From NCBI GenBank assembly GCA_947448955.1, contig CANFPU010000004.1:1-64000 (forward strand): a stretch of DNA of 64,000 nt, given 5' to 3'. The DNA comes from Burkholderiales bacterium. Lineage in GTDB: Bacteria > Pseudomonadota > Gammaproteobacteria > Burkholderiales > Burkholderiaceae_C. A program made the translations under genes and the position numbers. Shown one piece after another: positions 26,562 through 35,593 of the stretch (position 1 is the first letter of the stretch; every line of letters begins with the position of its first letter). A model generated the notes under the pieces. That model worked only from the letters and a program-made list of their open reading frames with translations. It was not told the origin of the DNA and did not search any database.

Positions 26562-27299
26562 TCAGGCGGCCGGGTTCAAGGTCCGCCCGAACAGGCGGTG
26601 CAGGCGCTCCCAGTGCCGCTCGGCCCCTACCTGGTGGTAGCAGGCGCGCTGCGGGAACGCGAAACCGTGCTCGGTGCCGGGATACCACTCGACGCGATGG
26701 GGTTTGCCGCCCGCTTGCAGCCCGGCTTCGAGCTTGGCGATGTCCGCAGGCGAAGCCCATTTGTCGGTCTCGGCACAGGCGAAATAGCTCTCGCACTGGA
26801 CCTTCGACGCCACCAGGTGCGGCGAGTCGGGTTTGTCGGTGGCCATGTTGGCACCATAGATCGACGCGATGCTGCGAAAGCGGTCCGGGAATGCCGCCGC
26901 CGCCCACACCACGAAAGGACCGCTCATGCAATAACCAACCGCGCCGATCCGCGTCTTGTCGGCATAGGGCTGGGCGTCGACGAATTTCAGCAAGGCCCGG
27001 GTATCGCACTCGGTGGTGGCGGCGTTCAGCGTGGCCATCAGCGAAAACATGTGCGCCAGCGCCGGCTCGGTCCGCTCCTTCAGCCAGAAATCGCGCGTGA
27101 CGCGGTAGTACAGATTGGGCAGCACCACGCAGTAGCCGGTGGCCGCCAGTCGCCGCGCCATGTCGTGCAGCTCTTCACGCTTGCCGGGTGCGTCCATGTA
27201 GAACAACACCACCGGATGCGGCCCGCCCTCCTCTGGGTGGACCACGAAGCTGTTCATCGCGCCGTCTGCGGTGGGGATGTCTAAATGGTGTTCGATCAT
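26562..27299 (-). CDS. Dienelactone hydrolase family protein
   Basis: 245 residues, alpha/beta hydrolase of the DLH type with a Cys nucleophile: GYCMSG (C124), D179 in AETDKW and H211 in GTEHGF. DLHs open lactone rings in aromatic degradation; many paralogues act on other esters. ATG 27299 follows a GGAG-like site. It forms a likely two- or three-gene unit with the hydratase downstream and the dehydrogenase gene 33 bp upstream. Confidence 0.88.
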   Translation of the reverse strand: MIEHHLDIPTADGAMNSFVVHPEEGGPHPVVLFYMDAPGKREELHDMARRLAATGYCVVLPNLYYRVTRDFWLKERTEPALAHMFSLMATLNAATTECDTRALLKFVDAQPYADKTRIGAVGYCMSGPFVVWAAAAFPDRFRSIASIYGANMATDKPDSPHLVASKVQCESYFACAETDKWASPADIAKLEAGLQAGGKPHRVEWYPGTEHGFAFPQRACYHQVGAERHWERLHRLFGRTLNPAA

Positions 27300-27332
27300 G
27301 TGTTGGGCTCCTCGTGGTTTGAGTGGGGGTCT

Positions 27333-28184
27333 TCAGGTCGGAATTCTGGCAGCGGCGGCCGAGTCCAGCGCACCCTCGCCGCGCGCGATCGCAGCGTCAT
27401 ACATCGCCGCCACACCGGGCATCACGAACAGGTCGACGCCGCCGCGCTGGGCTTGCTCGATCATCAGCCGAACGTCCTTGCGCGCCATCGAGACCTCGAA
27501 AGACGGCGCGCTGAAGTCGCCTGCGGCGATCTTGTCTGCGCGAGCCGGCAGGAACTGGCCCGGGTTGAAGTGCTTGAACAGCGAGAACGCGTCGGTGGTC
27601 GAGATGCCAACCGAATGCGCGAGCCGGTTGACATCGCCGAGCACGCCCATCATCCCGATCAGCGTCATGTTGCCGAACAGCTTGAAGGCTGCCGCCCGCT
27701 CGGGGGCCTCGCCCAGGTAGACCACCTTGCCAGTCATGCGTTGCAGTGCCGGCAGCAGCGCTTCGTGATGTGCCGCGGCACCCGACAGGATCATCAAACC
27801 CGTGCCATCTTGCGCATTGGCCGGACCCATGAACACCGGGGCGTGAACGAAGGTCTTGCCGCGCCCCGCCCAGCGCGCAACACGCTCGGCGGTGGGCGTG
27901 ACCGCAGTGGTCGTGTGGTCGACGATCCAGACTGCGGCCGAAATTCCTGCGGCCATCGGCTCGAGCACCGCGTCGACCGACGCGTCGTCAGACAAAGACA
28001 AGTGGATTCGCTCGGCGCCCACCAGCGCAGCGGCCGGGTCGTCGAACGCCTTGGCGCCTTCGGCCTCAAGCGCGCGCGCCTTCGCGGGGCTGCGGTTCCA
28101 GACATTGACCTCGTGGCCGTTGGCAAGCAGCCGACGGACAAAACCCGAACCCATCAGGCCGGTGCCGAAAAATGCGATCTTCAT
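27333..28184 (-). CDS. 3-hydroxyisobutyrate dehydrogenase-like beta-hydroxyacid dehydrogenase
   Basis: 283 residues. The NAD(P) motif GTGLMG (7-12) opens the Rossmann domain, and the catalytic Lys/Asn pair (K168, N172 in KLFGNM) is in place. The usual DAPVSGG substrate loop reads HAPVFMGPANA instead, so the substrate may differ from 3-hydroxyisobutyrate. The family oxidises beta-hydroxyacids. The start at 28184 is set by the nucleotide motif; the longer open frame is shadow. It is divergent from the aldolase gene over a 173-bp gap. Confidence 0.85.
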   Translation of the reverse strand: MKIAFFGTGLMGSGFVRRLLANGHEVNVWNRSPAKARALEAEGAKAFDDPAAALVGAERIHLSLSDDASVDAVLEPMAAGISAAVWIVDHTTTAVTPTAERVARWAGRGKTFVHAPVFMGPANAQDGTGLMILSGAAAHHEALLPALQRMTGKVVYLGEAPERAAAFKLFGNMTLIGMMGVLGDVNRLAHSVGISTTDAFSLFKHFNPGQFLPARADKIAAGDFSAPSFEVSMARKDVRLMIEQAQRGGVDLFVMPGVAAMYDAAIARGEGALDSAAAARIPT

Positions 28185-28357
28185 ACGGAGTGATCCTGCA
28201 GTGGGGATGGCACACGATACAGGGTCTGCGGCGGGTCGGCTATCGGGCTTGCACCCAGACGCCGCGACCGCCAGCCCCGAGCACGGGGGCCAGCACCCCG
28301 TCTGCACAATGCCGCTATCCGCACTGGCCCGGCCAACCCAACCCTGCAGAACAACCC
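28185..28357. promoter_or_regulatory. Divergent intergenic region between dehydrogenase and aldolase genes
   Basis: This 173-bp gap must carry the start signals for the minus-strand dehydrogenase-hydrolase-hydratase unit and for the plus-strand aldolase. I see no clear promoter boxes or long inverted repeats in it. Confidence 0.3.
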
Positions 28358-29032
28358 ATGAGAGACCACCTGTCCACCCGTATCGCGATGGTCGAAGCGC
28401 TTCAAAGCATGGCCGCACTGGGTCTCAACAAAGGCACCGCCGGCAACATCAGCGTGCGCGGCAAGGAAGGCTTTCACATCTCGCCCACCGGCCTGCCCTA
28501 CGCCGGCATGACGCCCGAGCAAATCGTTTTCATGGACTGGGAAGGCCGCTACCAAGGAGACATCCTGCCGTCGAGCGAGTGGCGTTTTCACCGCGACATC
28601 CTGCTCGAGCGACCGGAGCTCAACGCGGTTGTGCACACGCATTCGATCCATGCCACCGCGGTGAGCGTCCTCGGGCACGACATCCCGGCCATTCACTACA
28701 TGGTGGCCGCTGCCGGTGGCCACAATATCCGCTGCGCCCGCTACCAGACTTTCGGCAGCGCCGAGCTCGGCCAGGCCGTGCTGGTCGCGATGAAAGACCG
28801 GCGCGCCTGCCTGATGGCCCACCACGGCATGATCGCTGCGCATGCCAACCTGACACAGGCCATGGCGCTGGCCGTGACCGTCGAGGAGATGGCCCAGCTC
28901 TACTTGCAGGTGCTGGCTTTCGGCGCACCCAAGCGGCTGTCAGACGACGAGATGGCGAGGGTGCTGGAGAAGTTCAGAACTTACGGCCAGCAAGCCGACT
29001 CAGCGCCAGACACACCGCACCAAGCTGCCTGA
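28358..29032 (+). CDS. Class II aldolase, L-fuculose-phosphate aldolase type
   Basis: 224 residues that line up closely with E. coli FucA, as I remember that sequence. The catalytic Glu (E74 in SSEWRFH) and zinc ligands H93 and H95 (HTHSIH) and H155 (AHHGMIA) fall at almost the same positions. The C-terminal EKFRTYG is also shared. It would cleave a 1-phosphate sugar to dihydroxyacetone phosphate and an aldehyde. No fucose kinase or isomerase gene is nearby, and the divergent gene is a beta-hydroxyacid dehydrogenase, so the physiological substrate may not be fuculose-1-phosphate. Confidence 0.85.
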   Translation: MRDHLSTRIAMVEALQSMAALGLNKGTAGNISVRGKEGFHISPTGLPYAGMTPEQIVFMDWEGRYQGDILPSSEWRFHRDILLERPELNAVVHTHSIHATAVSVLGHDIPAIHYMVAAAGGHNIRCARYQTFGSAELGQAVLVAMKDRRACLMAHHGMIAAHANLTQAMALAVTVEEMAQLYLQVLAFGAPKRLSDDEMARVLEKFRTYGQQADSAPDTPHQAA

Positions 29033-29040
29033 CCCGCATC

Positions 29041-29190
29041 ATGAGCGAGCATTTGTTTGCGCCACTGACGCCCACCGAGCACACGATTGGGATGATGTTC
29101 GGCCGACGCGCTGACCAAGCCTGGGCGGCCCGAACCGACGCAGCCGCCGCCCTTGCCATTGCGCAAGCGCGGCAGGTTTTTCAGGCCTAG
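29041..29190 (+). CDS. Small hypothetical protein downstream of the aldolase
   Basis: 49 residues from ATG 29041, 8 bp after the aldolase stop. The sequence (SEHLFAPLTPTEHTIGMMFG, then an Ala-rich helix) has an even composition and ends just before a strong inverted repeat. Position and spacing suggest a real small gene in the same transcript. I do not recognise a family, and no ribosome-binding site stands out, so this is tentative. Confidence 0.4.
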   Translation: MSEHLFAPLTPTEHTIGMMFGRRADQAWAARTDAAAALAIAQARQVFQA

Positions 29191-29194
29191 CACG

Positions 29195-29236
29195 GGCCGG
29201 GACCCCCAAGTTCTTGGGGCCTGAAGACCCCCGGCC
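29195..29236 (+). terminator. Nested inverted repeat after the aldolase unit
   Basis: Outer arms GGCCGGG (29195-29201) and CCCGGCC (29230-29236) enclose a perfect inner hairpin CCCCAAG-TT-CTTGGGG (29204-29219). It would fold strongly in RNA and lies between the aldolase unit and the peptidase gene. No T-tract follows, so it is not a canonical intrinsic terminator; RNA stabilisation or pausing are alternatives. Confidence 0.45.
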
Positions 29237-29359
29237 GAAGGGCTTGCCGGGTTGAATGCACTGGCGCCGCGACCGAGCCTGCCACACCGGCCAGTGCCGG
29301 TCCGACGCAGCACGCCGGCCATTGTCGGTTCGTGCTTCCAAACCTCAAGGAAATGCAAC

Positions 29360-30247
29360 ATGTCCGACATCTCTTCCGCCCACCGACTGGGCTGGTTGCG
29401 CGATCTGCCCAGCATCCGGGACTACACCCCAGACCACCATGCCGTCAAACCCATGCTGAGCAAACTCAAGGGCGCAGGCGCCAGGGTGGGCCCGGCCGAG
29501 CTGGCGCCCAGCGTCGACCTGCGGGCCTGGTTCTCGCCGATCGAGAACCAGCTCAACCTGGGCTCGTGCACTGCGAACGCCGGCCTGGGCCTGCTGGAGT
29601 ACTGCGAGCGCCGGGCCTTCGGCAAGCACCTCGACGGCTCACGGCTGTTTCTCTACAAAGCCACACGCAACCTGCTGAAATGGACCGGCGACACCGGCGC
29701 CTACCTGCGCAGCACGATGGAAGCCTTGGCCTTGTTCGGCGTACCGCCCGAGGAGTACTGGCCTTATGTGGTGGCCAATTTCGACGCCGAGCCCTCGGCT
29801 TTTCTGTACTCGTTCAGCAGCAACTACCAGGCCGTCACCTACTACCGGCTTGACCCTTCGGGCACCAGCAAGGCGGCGCTGCTCAACGCGATCAAGACCA
29901 ACCTGTCAGCCGGTCTGCCAGCGTTCTTCGGCTTCACGGTCTACAACTCCTACACCCAAGCCAGCGCGGCCAACAAAGGGGCGATCCCGTACCCAACGGC
30001 CACCGACCGGGTGGTGGGAGGTCATGCGGTGGATGTGGCGGGCTACAACGACAACCTGGTGATCAGGAACAGCAACGCGGGCTCGGCGCCGACCACGGGT
30101 GCCTTGCTGATCCGCAATTCCTGGGGCGCTGGCTGGGGCGACGCCGGCTACGGCTGGCTGCCCTACGACTACGTGCTCAAGGGGCTGGCGGTCGACTGGT
30201 GGTCGCTGATCAACGCCGAGTGGGTAGACACCGGCAAGTTCGGCTGA
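29360..30247 (+). CDS. Papain-like (C1 family) cysteine peptidase
   Basis: 295 residues. The full papain catalytic set is visible: Q64 and C70 (ENQLNLGSCTAN), H222 (GGHAVDVAGY) and N253 (RNSWGAGWG). A short N-terminal region (about 1-50, containing LGWLRDLPSIRDYTP) precedes the catalytic domain in place of a long propeptide. No signal peptide is visible, so it may act in the cytoplasm or leave by another route. An AAGGAA site precedes ATG 29360. Bacterial members of this group are poorly characterised. It is flanked by two hairpins and probably transcribed alone. Confidence 0.88.
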   Translation: MSDISSAHRLGWLRDLPSIRDYTPDHHAVKPMLSKLKGAGARVGPAELAPSVDLRAWFSPIENQLNLGSCTANAGLGLLEYCERRAFGKHLDGSRLFLYKATRNLLKWTGDTGAYLRSTMEALALFGVPPEEYWPYVVANFDAEPSAFLYSFSSNYQAVTYYRLDPSGTSKAALLNAIKTNLSAGLPAFFGFTVYNSYTQASAANKGAIPYPTATDRVVGGHAVDVAGYNDNLVIRNSNAGSAPTTGALLIRNSWGAGWGDAGYGWLPYDYVLKGLAVDWWSLINAEWVDTGKFG

Positions 30248-30261
30248 AGCATTGACGGGCC

Positions 30262-30287
30262 CGGCAGATCGCCACGGCGATCTGCCG
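30262..30287 (+). terminator. Perfect 12-bp stem hairpin after the peptidase gene
   Basis: CGGCAGATCGCC, a 2-nt AC spacer, then the exact reverse complement GGCGATCTGCCG. It begins 15 bp after the peptidase stop. A T-tract is missing, as in many terminators of very GC-rich genomes, so it may stop transcription with help or protect the 3' end. With a 2-nt spacer the RNA loop would open to at least 4 nt. Confidence 0.55.
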
Positions 30288-30331
30288 CAGACGTAGACTG
30301 CCGCTTTGCGCAAGCGGTGAACACGAAACTG

Positions 30332-30943
30332 ATGGCCCTTCACACCTGGTTGCTCTACCTGGTCGCCGCGCTGGGGCTGTCGCTGACACCCGGCCCAAAC
30401 AGCTTGCTGGTGCTGACCCACGGGGTACTGCACGGCCCGCGCAAAACCTTGTTCACCATCAGCGGCGGCGCGCTGGGGTTCGCCGCCTTGATCGCGCTGT
30501 CGATGCTGGGCATCGGCGCGCTGTTGAAGGCTTCCGCGGCCGCGCTGACCTGGCTCAAGCTGCTGGGTGGCGCCTACCTGGTGTGGCTGGGCATACAACT
30601 GTGGCGCGCACCAGAAATTCAGCTGCAACCCGACACGTCAAGACCCGCCGCGCAGGGCCGGGAAATGTTCCGCCAGGGTCTGCTGACCGCGCTGTCCAAC
30701 CCGAAAGCGCTGCTGTTCTACGGCGCCTTCCTGCCCCAATTCATCGACCCGGCACGCGACCTGGTGGTCCAGTTCATCGCGATGGCCGGCACTTTCGTTC
30801 TGGTCGAGTTCGCCTTTGAGTACCTGCTGGCCAGCCTGGCGCAGCGCATCAGTCCCCTGCTCGCTCGCTTGGGCAAGACCTTCAACCGCGGCTGCGGCGG
30901 CCTGTTCATCGCGATGGGCCTGGCCTTGCCGATGAGCTATTGA
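30332..30943 (+). CDS. LysE/RhtB-family amino-acid exporter
   Basis: 203 residues with about six membrane helices. The family signature LSLTPGPNSLLVLTHG lies in the first helix region, followed by GGALGFAALIALSMLGIGALL and GLLTALSNPKALLFYGAFLPQF. It exports amino acids or homoserine lactone-like compounds using the proton gradient. ATG 30332 was preferred over GTG 30317 because family members start just before the first helix. The aldo/keto reductase gene starts 45 bp downstream. Confidence 0.88.
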   Translation: MALHTWLLYLVAALGLSLTPGPNSLLVLTHGVLHGPRKTLFTISGGALGFAALIALSMLGIGALLKASAAALTWLKLLGGAYLVWLGIQLWRAPEIQLQPDTSRPAAQGREMFRQGLLTALSNPKALLFYGAFLPQFIDPARDLVVQFIAMAGTFVLVEFAFEYLLASLAQRISPLLARLGKTFNRGCGGLFIAMGLALPMSY

Positions 30944-30987
30944 GCGCCTTGCTTGACAATCGATGGACCCGCCTCACAGGACAAACC

Positions 30988-32013
30988 ATGACGCCACCCA
31001 AACCGCAATACCAAGCTCTGGGCGCCAGCGGCCTGAAGGTCTCCAAGCTCTGGCTGGGCGCGATGATGTTCGGCGACCAGACCGACGAGGCCGAAGCCGC
31101 GAACATCGTCGCCGCGTCGATCGATGCCGGGTTGAACGCGATCGACACGGCCAATATGTACGCGGGCGGCGAATCTGAACGCATCACCGGCAGGCTGATC
31201 GCGGCCAAGCGCGAACACTGGGTGCTTGCGACCAAGCTGGCCAACCCGGTCGGACCCGGACCGAACCAACGCGGCCTGTCGCGCCGCCACATGTTGCAGG
31301 CCGTCGAGGCCAGCCTGCTGCGCCTGAACACCGATTGGATTGACCTGCTGTACCTGCACCGCGAAGACGCCAGCACGGCGCTGGAGGAGACGCTGGGCGC
31401 GATCGCGCACCTGATCGACAGCGGCAAGGTGCACCACTTCGGCGTCTCCAACTTCCGGGCCTGGAACGTCGCAAGAGTGGTCGAGATGTGCCGGTCGATG
31501 GGCATCGCCCCGCCGATTGCCTGCCAACCGCCTTACAACGCGATGTCGCGCCAGATCGAGACCGAACTGCTGCCCTGCTGCGCGCATTACGGTGTCGGCG
31601 TGGTGGTCTACAGCCCACTGGCGCGCGGTGTGCTCAGCGGCAAGTACCGCAACGACGCGGCGCCGCCTTCCGGATCACGCGCCGCGCGCCAGGACACCCG
31701 CATCCTGCAGACCGAGTTCCGCCCCGAGTCGCTCGCGCTGGCGCAGCGCATGGCCGACCATGCGCGATCGCGCGGCTTGACGCCGACCCAGTTGGCGCTG
31801 GGCTGGGCCTGGAACAACCGGCTCGTCAACGGCTTGATCGGCGGACCCCGGACATTGGCGCAGTGGCAGGACTACCTCGAGGCGGTCAACACCGAGTTCA
31901 CCGCCGAAGACGAGGCTTTCGTCAGCGGCCTGGTCAGCGCAGGCCACGCCTCGACCCCGGGCTACAACGACCCGGCCTACCCGCTGGTCGGGCGGATGCC
32001 ACGCAGCGGCTGA
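30988..32013 (+). CDS. Aldo/keto reductase
   Basis: 341 residues, TIM-barrel AKR with tetrad D53, Y58 (DTANMYAGG), K83 (ATKLANP) and H124 (YLHRED). The N-terminus LGASGLKVSKLWLGAMMFG and the NADPH-binding C-terminal region (GLIGGPRTLAQWQDYLEAV) are typical of the YhdN/YajO-like branch. It reduces aldehydes or ketones. ATG 30988 is placed by the family start. It is followed 113 bp later by the M81 gene on the same strand. Confidence 0.9.
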   Translation: MTPPKPQYQALGASGLKVSKLWLGAMMFGDQTDEAEAANIVAASIDAGLNAIDTANMYAGGESERITGRLIAAKREHWVLATKLANPVGPGPNQRGLSRRHMLQAVEASLLRLNTDWIDLLYLHREDASTALEETLGAIAHLIDSGKVHHFGVSNFRAWNVARVVEMCRSMGIAPPIACQPPYNAMSRQIETELLPCCAHYGVGVVVYSPLARGVLSGKYRNDAAPPSGSRAARQDTRILQTEFRPESLALAQRMADHARSRGLTPTQLALGWAWNNRLVNGLIGGPRTLAQWQDYLEAVNTEFTAEDEAFVSGLVSAGHASTPGYNDPAYPLVGRMPRSG

Positions 32014-32126
32014 AATCGGCGGCCGGGCCACCGCGCCAGCGCGCCACCAGGTCAGGATGGTCGGACGCGGCTACAGTCGGTCACCTTGCCTTCGGGCGCC
32101 GACACCCTCCTCCCGGAGCCAGACCC

Positions 32127-33578
32127 ATGCGTGTTTTCACCGCTGCACTCGCCACCGAGACCAACACCTTTGCGCCCGTGCCCACCGGCCTGTCGTCGTT
32201 CAAGGATCGCGAGTACTTCCCCGCCGGCCAACACCCCAATCACCTGACCGGCTCGGCCGGCCCGCTATGGGCCGCGCGCGAATTGGCGCCGGCGCGGGGC
32301 TGGACGCTGATCGAGGGCATGGTGGCGTCCGCGCAACCGGGTGGCACCACCACGCGCCAGGCCTACGAGACCTTGCGTGACGAACTGCTGGCGGATCTGC
32401 GCGCAGCCCTGCCTGTGGACATCGCCTTGATCGGGCTGCACGGCGCGATGGTGGCCGATGGCTATGACGACTGTGAAGGCGATCTGCTGGCGCGGGTGCG
32501 CGCCCTGGTCGGCCCGGACGCGGTGGTCGGGGCGGAACTGGACCCGCACAACCACTTGAGCGAAGCGATGGTGCGCCATGCCGACTTGTTGGTCGCGTTC
32601 AAGGAGTACCCGCACATCGATGTGTTGGAGCGAGGGCGTGAACTCGTCGCGCTGTGCGAGGCGGCCGCACTGCGCCGCATCAAGCCGGTGAGCGCGGTCG
32701 TCGACTGCCACATGGTCGTGCCATTCCACACCACGCGCCAGCCAGCGCGGGGCCTGGTCGAGCGCGCCCAGGCCCTGGAGGGTCGCGACGGCGTGCTGTC
32801 CATTTCCATCACCCATGGCTTCTCGCTGGGTGATGTGCCGGACATGGGCACCAAGGTGCTGGTCTACTGCGACGGCGACCAAGCCCAGGCCGACCAACTG
32901 GCGCGGCGTCTGGCCGACGAGATCATCAGCCTGCGCGATCAACTGGCGGTGCGCTACCTGTCCATCGACGAGGCGCTGGACGCGGCGCTGGCCTCGGCCA
33001 ACGGTCCGGTGGTGCTGGCCGACCGCGCCGACAATCCTGGCAGCGGCGCGCCGGGCGACGCCACCTTTATCCTGCGGCGCATGCTGGAGCGAGGCCTCAC
33101 GAACGCCGCCATCGGTCCAATGTGGGACCCCATGGCCGTGCGCACAGCCTTCGAGGCCGGCGAAGGCGCGACGCTGCAGTTGCGGGTTGGGGGCAAGACC
33201 GGCAGTTGCTCGGGCGACCCGCTAGACCTTGCCTGCACGGTCAAATGCTTGCGCACCGAGCACCACATGTCTGGCCTGAACGGCTCGCCTATTTCGGTCG
33301 GGGATGCGGCCTGGATCCAGGCCTCGGGCATCGACATCGTGCTCATCAGCCTGCGCCGTCAGGCCACTGGCACCGATGTCTTCACCGACCTGGGCTGCGA
33401 CCTGGCATCCCAGCAGATCGTCGTCGTCAAGTCGGCCCAGCACTTTCACGCCTCATTTTCCAAGGTGGCTCGCCAAGTGCTCTACGTCGGGGCTCCAGGC
33501 GCAGCGACACCCTTCCTGCAGACGCTGCCCTACCAGAAGATCGCACGACCGAAATGGCCGCTCGATCCGGTGGTCTAA
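32127..33578 (+). CDS. M81 family (MlrC-like) metalloprotein
   Basis: 483 residues, the usual length. The N-terminal domain has the MlrC/DUF1485 signatures ATETNTFAPVPT, LHGAMVADGYDD and GAELDPHNHLS, with likely zinc ligands D139 and H141. The C-terminal DUF-type domain follows (VVLADRADNPGSGAPGDATFILRR). MlrC was first described in microcystin degradation, where it acts late on linear peptide products. Many homologues instead sit beside peptide ABC transporters, as here: the gene converges on a complete Dpp-type operon 30 bp away. It may process what that transporter imports, which is inference. Confidence 0.9.
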   Translation: MRVFTAALATETNTFAPVPTGLSSFKDREYFPAGQHPNHLTGSAGPLWAARELAPARGWTLIEGMVASAQPGGTTTRQAYETLRDELLADLRAALPVDIALIGLHGAMVADGYDDCEGDLLARVRALVGPDAVVGAELDPHNHLSEAMVRHADLLVAFKEYPHIDVLERGRELVALCEAAALRRIKPVSAVVDCHMVVPFHTTRQPARGLVERAQALEGRDGVLSISITHGFSLGDVPDMGTKVLVYCDGDQAQADQLARRLADEIISLRDQLAVRYLSIDEALDAALASANGPVVLADRADNPGSGAPGDATFILRRMLERGLTNAAIGPMWDPMAVRTAFEAGEGATLQLRVGGKTGSCSGDPLDLACTVKCLRTEHHMSGLNGSPISVGDAAWIQASGIDIVLISLRRQATGTDVFTDLGCDLASQQIVVVKSAQHFHASFSKVARQVLYVGAPGAATPFLQTLPYQKIARPKWPLDPVV

Positions 33579-33608
33579 CCACGCGCGCCTAAACGACGCG
33601 CCGTCAGG

Positions 33609-34601
33609 CTATTCGTTGAGGTGGCAGGCCGACCAGCGGCCTGGCGCGATCGGCTTGAGCACCGGCACCTCCTCGCGGCAGCGGGCGGTGGCATGCGGAC
33701 AGCGCGGATGGAAGTGACAACCCGGCGGTGGGTCCAGCGGCGAAGGAATCTCGCCGACGATCGCCACAAAGTCCTTCTTGCGGGCCTCCAATCGGGGCAC
33801 CTCCGCCAGCAGCGCGCGGGCATAGGGATGGTTGGGGCTGGCGAAAAACTCGGTCGCCGGCGCGGTCTCGACCACGCGCCCCAGGTACATGATCACGACC
33901 CGGTCGCACAGGTGCCGCACGACGCCCAGGTCATGGCTGATGAACAAATAGGTCAGGCCCAGCGACTCGCGCAGTGCCATGAACAGGTTGAGCACCTGCG
34001 CCTGGATCGACACGTCCAGTGCCGCCACCGCCTCGTCACAGATCAGGAAACGGGGTCCGACCGCCAGCGCTCGGGCGATACCCACCCGCGCCCGCTGGCC
34101 GCCGGAGAACTGGTGCGGGAAGCGGTCGACCAGGGCGGGATCCAAGCCAACGCGGCGCAGCTGTTCGGCCACCCATTCCCGGCGCTGCGCGGCCGGCACC
34201 AAGCCGTGAACGACCGGTGCCTCGCCGACCAGGTCCAGCACCCTCAGGCGGGGGTTCAGCGACGCGAACGGGTCTTGGAAGATCATCTGTGTCTGCAGAC
34301 GCGCCGCCCGCCGCGCTACGACGTCCAGATCCTTTAAGGGCCTGCCGTGCCAGAGGATGTCGCCCGCGCTGGGTGCATGCAGCCCCGCGACGATGCGGGC
34401 CAACGTGGATTTGCCGCAACCGGACTCGCCGACCAGACCGACGACCTCGCCTTCGTGCACCACCATGTCGACCCGATCAAGGGCATGCACGGTCTCCTCG
34501 CGCACGGCGGCGCCCAGCGCACGGGCCACACGGCCGGCCAGATCGAGCTTCTTCTCGAAGCGCTTGGACACCTGGCGCAGCGCAAGCAGTGGCGGCGTCA
34601 T
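33609..34601 (-). CDS. Peptide-type ABC transporter ATPase, DppF-like (second operon)
   Basis: 330 residues from ATG 34601. Walker A is GESGCGKS, the signature is FSGGQRAR and Walker B is LICDE. The C-terminal oligopeptide-transporter domain has CHFHPRCPHATARC. The start overlaps the previous ATPase gene by 4 bp (ATGA). Last gene of the second operon, ending 30 bp from the convergent M81 gene. Confidence 0.92.
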   Translation of the reverse strand: MTPPLLALRQVSKRFEKKLDLAGRVARALGAAVREETVHALDRVDMVVHEGEVVGLVGESGCGKSTLARIVAGLHAPSAGDILWHGRPLKDLDVVARRAARLQTQMIFQDPFASLNPRLRVLDLVGEAPVVHGLVPAAQRREWVAEQLRRVGLDPALVDRFPHQFSGGQRARVGIARALAVGPRFLICDEAVAALDVSIQAQVLNLFMALRESLGLTYLFISHDLGVVRHLCDRVVIMYLGRVVETAPATEFFASPNHPYARALLAEVPRLEARKKDFVAIVGEIPSPLDPPPGCHFHPRCPHATARCREEVPVLKPIAPGRWSACHLNE

Positions 34602-35593
34602 GCGGGGTCGCCCTGCGCAGGGTGGTGGCACCACAGCCGGTGGCCGGGCTCGGGATCAGTGATGGCCGGGCGCAGCGCGCAGGCGGCGCTGGCCTGAGGG
34701 CACCGGGCTCGAAAGGCGCAGCCTTCGTCCAGGTCCAGCGGTGACGGCGCCATCCCAGAGATCTGGCGCAGACGGGTACCGCGCAGGTTGCGGCTCGGCA
34801 CCGACGCGATCAGCCCCCGCGTGTAGGGATGTCGCGGCCTTTCGATGATGGCGGCCGTGCTGCCTTGCTCGACGATGCGACCGGCGTACATCACCGCAAT
34901 CTCGTCGGCCAGCCCGGCCACCACGGACAGATCGTGGGTGACCCAAATCAGCGCAGTGCCCGACTCGCGGCACAGCCGCTGCATCTCGAACAGGATCTGG
35001 CCTTGGATGGTGACATCCAGGGCGGTGGTCGGTTCGTCGGCAATGATCAGCGCGGGATGGTTGAGCAATGCGATCGCGATGGCCACGCGCTGGCGCATCC
35101 CGCCAGAGAACTCGTGCGGATAGGCCGCCAGGCGTTCGTCAGGTGCCGCGATGCCCACCCGCACCAGCGCTTCGCGGCAGCGCGCCCGCGCGTCAGCGTG
35201 TGACACATCGGCATGGGCCTGGATGGCCTCGATCATCTGGGTATCCACGCGCAGCACCGGGTTCAGCGTGGCCATCGGGTCCTGGAAGATCATCGCGATG
35301 CGGCGACCCCGCACCGAGCGCCAGGCCTCCGGGCTGCAGCGGCTGAGGTCCTGCCCGTCCAGCAGGATGCGCCCGCTGACCTGGCGCCCAGGCGGGTCAA
35401 CCAATCCCATGATGGACAAACCGGTGATCGACTTGCCGGAACCCGATTCGCCGACCAGACCAAGCACCTGGCCTCGGCCCACCGTGAAGGAGACGTCTTG
35501 CACCGCGCGCACAGTGCCCTGGCGGGTGGCGAAATGCGTGCTCAGCCCCTGCACCTGCAGGACCGGGACGCCGGGGTCGGTCGCATGGCTCAC
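34598..35593 (-). CDS. Peptide-type ABC transporter ATPase, DppD-like (second operon)
   Basis: 331 residues from GTG 35593, which overlaps the permease stop as GTGA. Walker A is GESGSGKS, the signature is FSGGMRQR and Walker B is LIIADE, followed by the DppD-type C-terminal Cys motif (CAFRARCPQASAAC). An ATG at 35586 is in another frame, so the GTG start is favoured by coupling and length. Confidence 0.9.
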   Translation of the reverse strand: MSHATDPGVPVLQVQGLSTHFATRQGTVRAVQDVSFTVGRGQVLGLVGESGSGKSITGLSIMGLVDPPGRQVSGRILLDGQDLSRCSPEAWRSVRGRRIAMIFQDPMATLNPVLRVDTQMIEAIQAHADVSHADARARCREALVRVGIAAPDERLAAYPHEFSGGMRQRVAIAIALLNHPALIIADEPTTALDVTIQGQILFEMQRLCRESGTALIWVTHDLSVVAGLADEIAVMYAGRIVEQGSTAAIIERPRHPYTRGLIASVPSRNLRGTRLRQISGMAPSPLDLDEGCAFRARCPQASAACALRPAITDPEPGHRLWCHHPAQGDPA

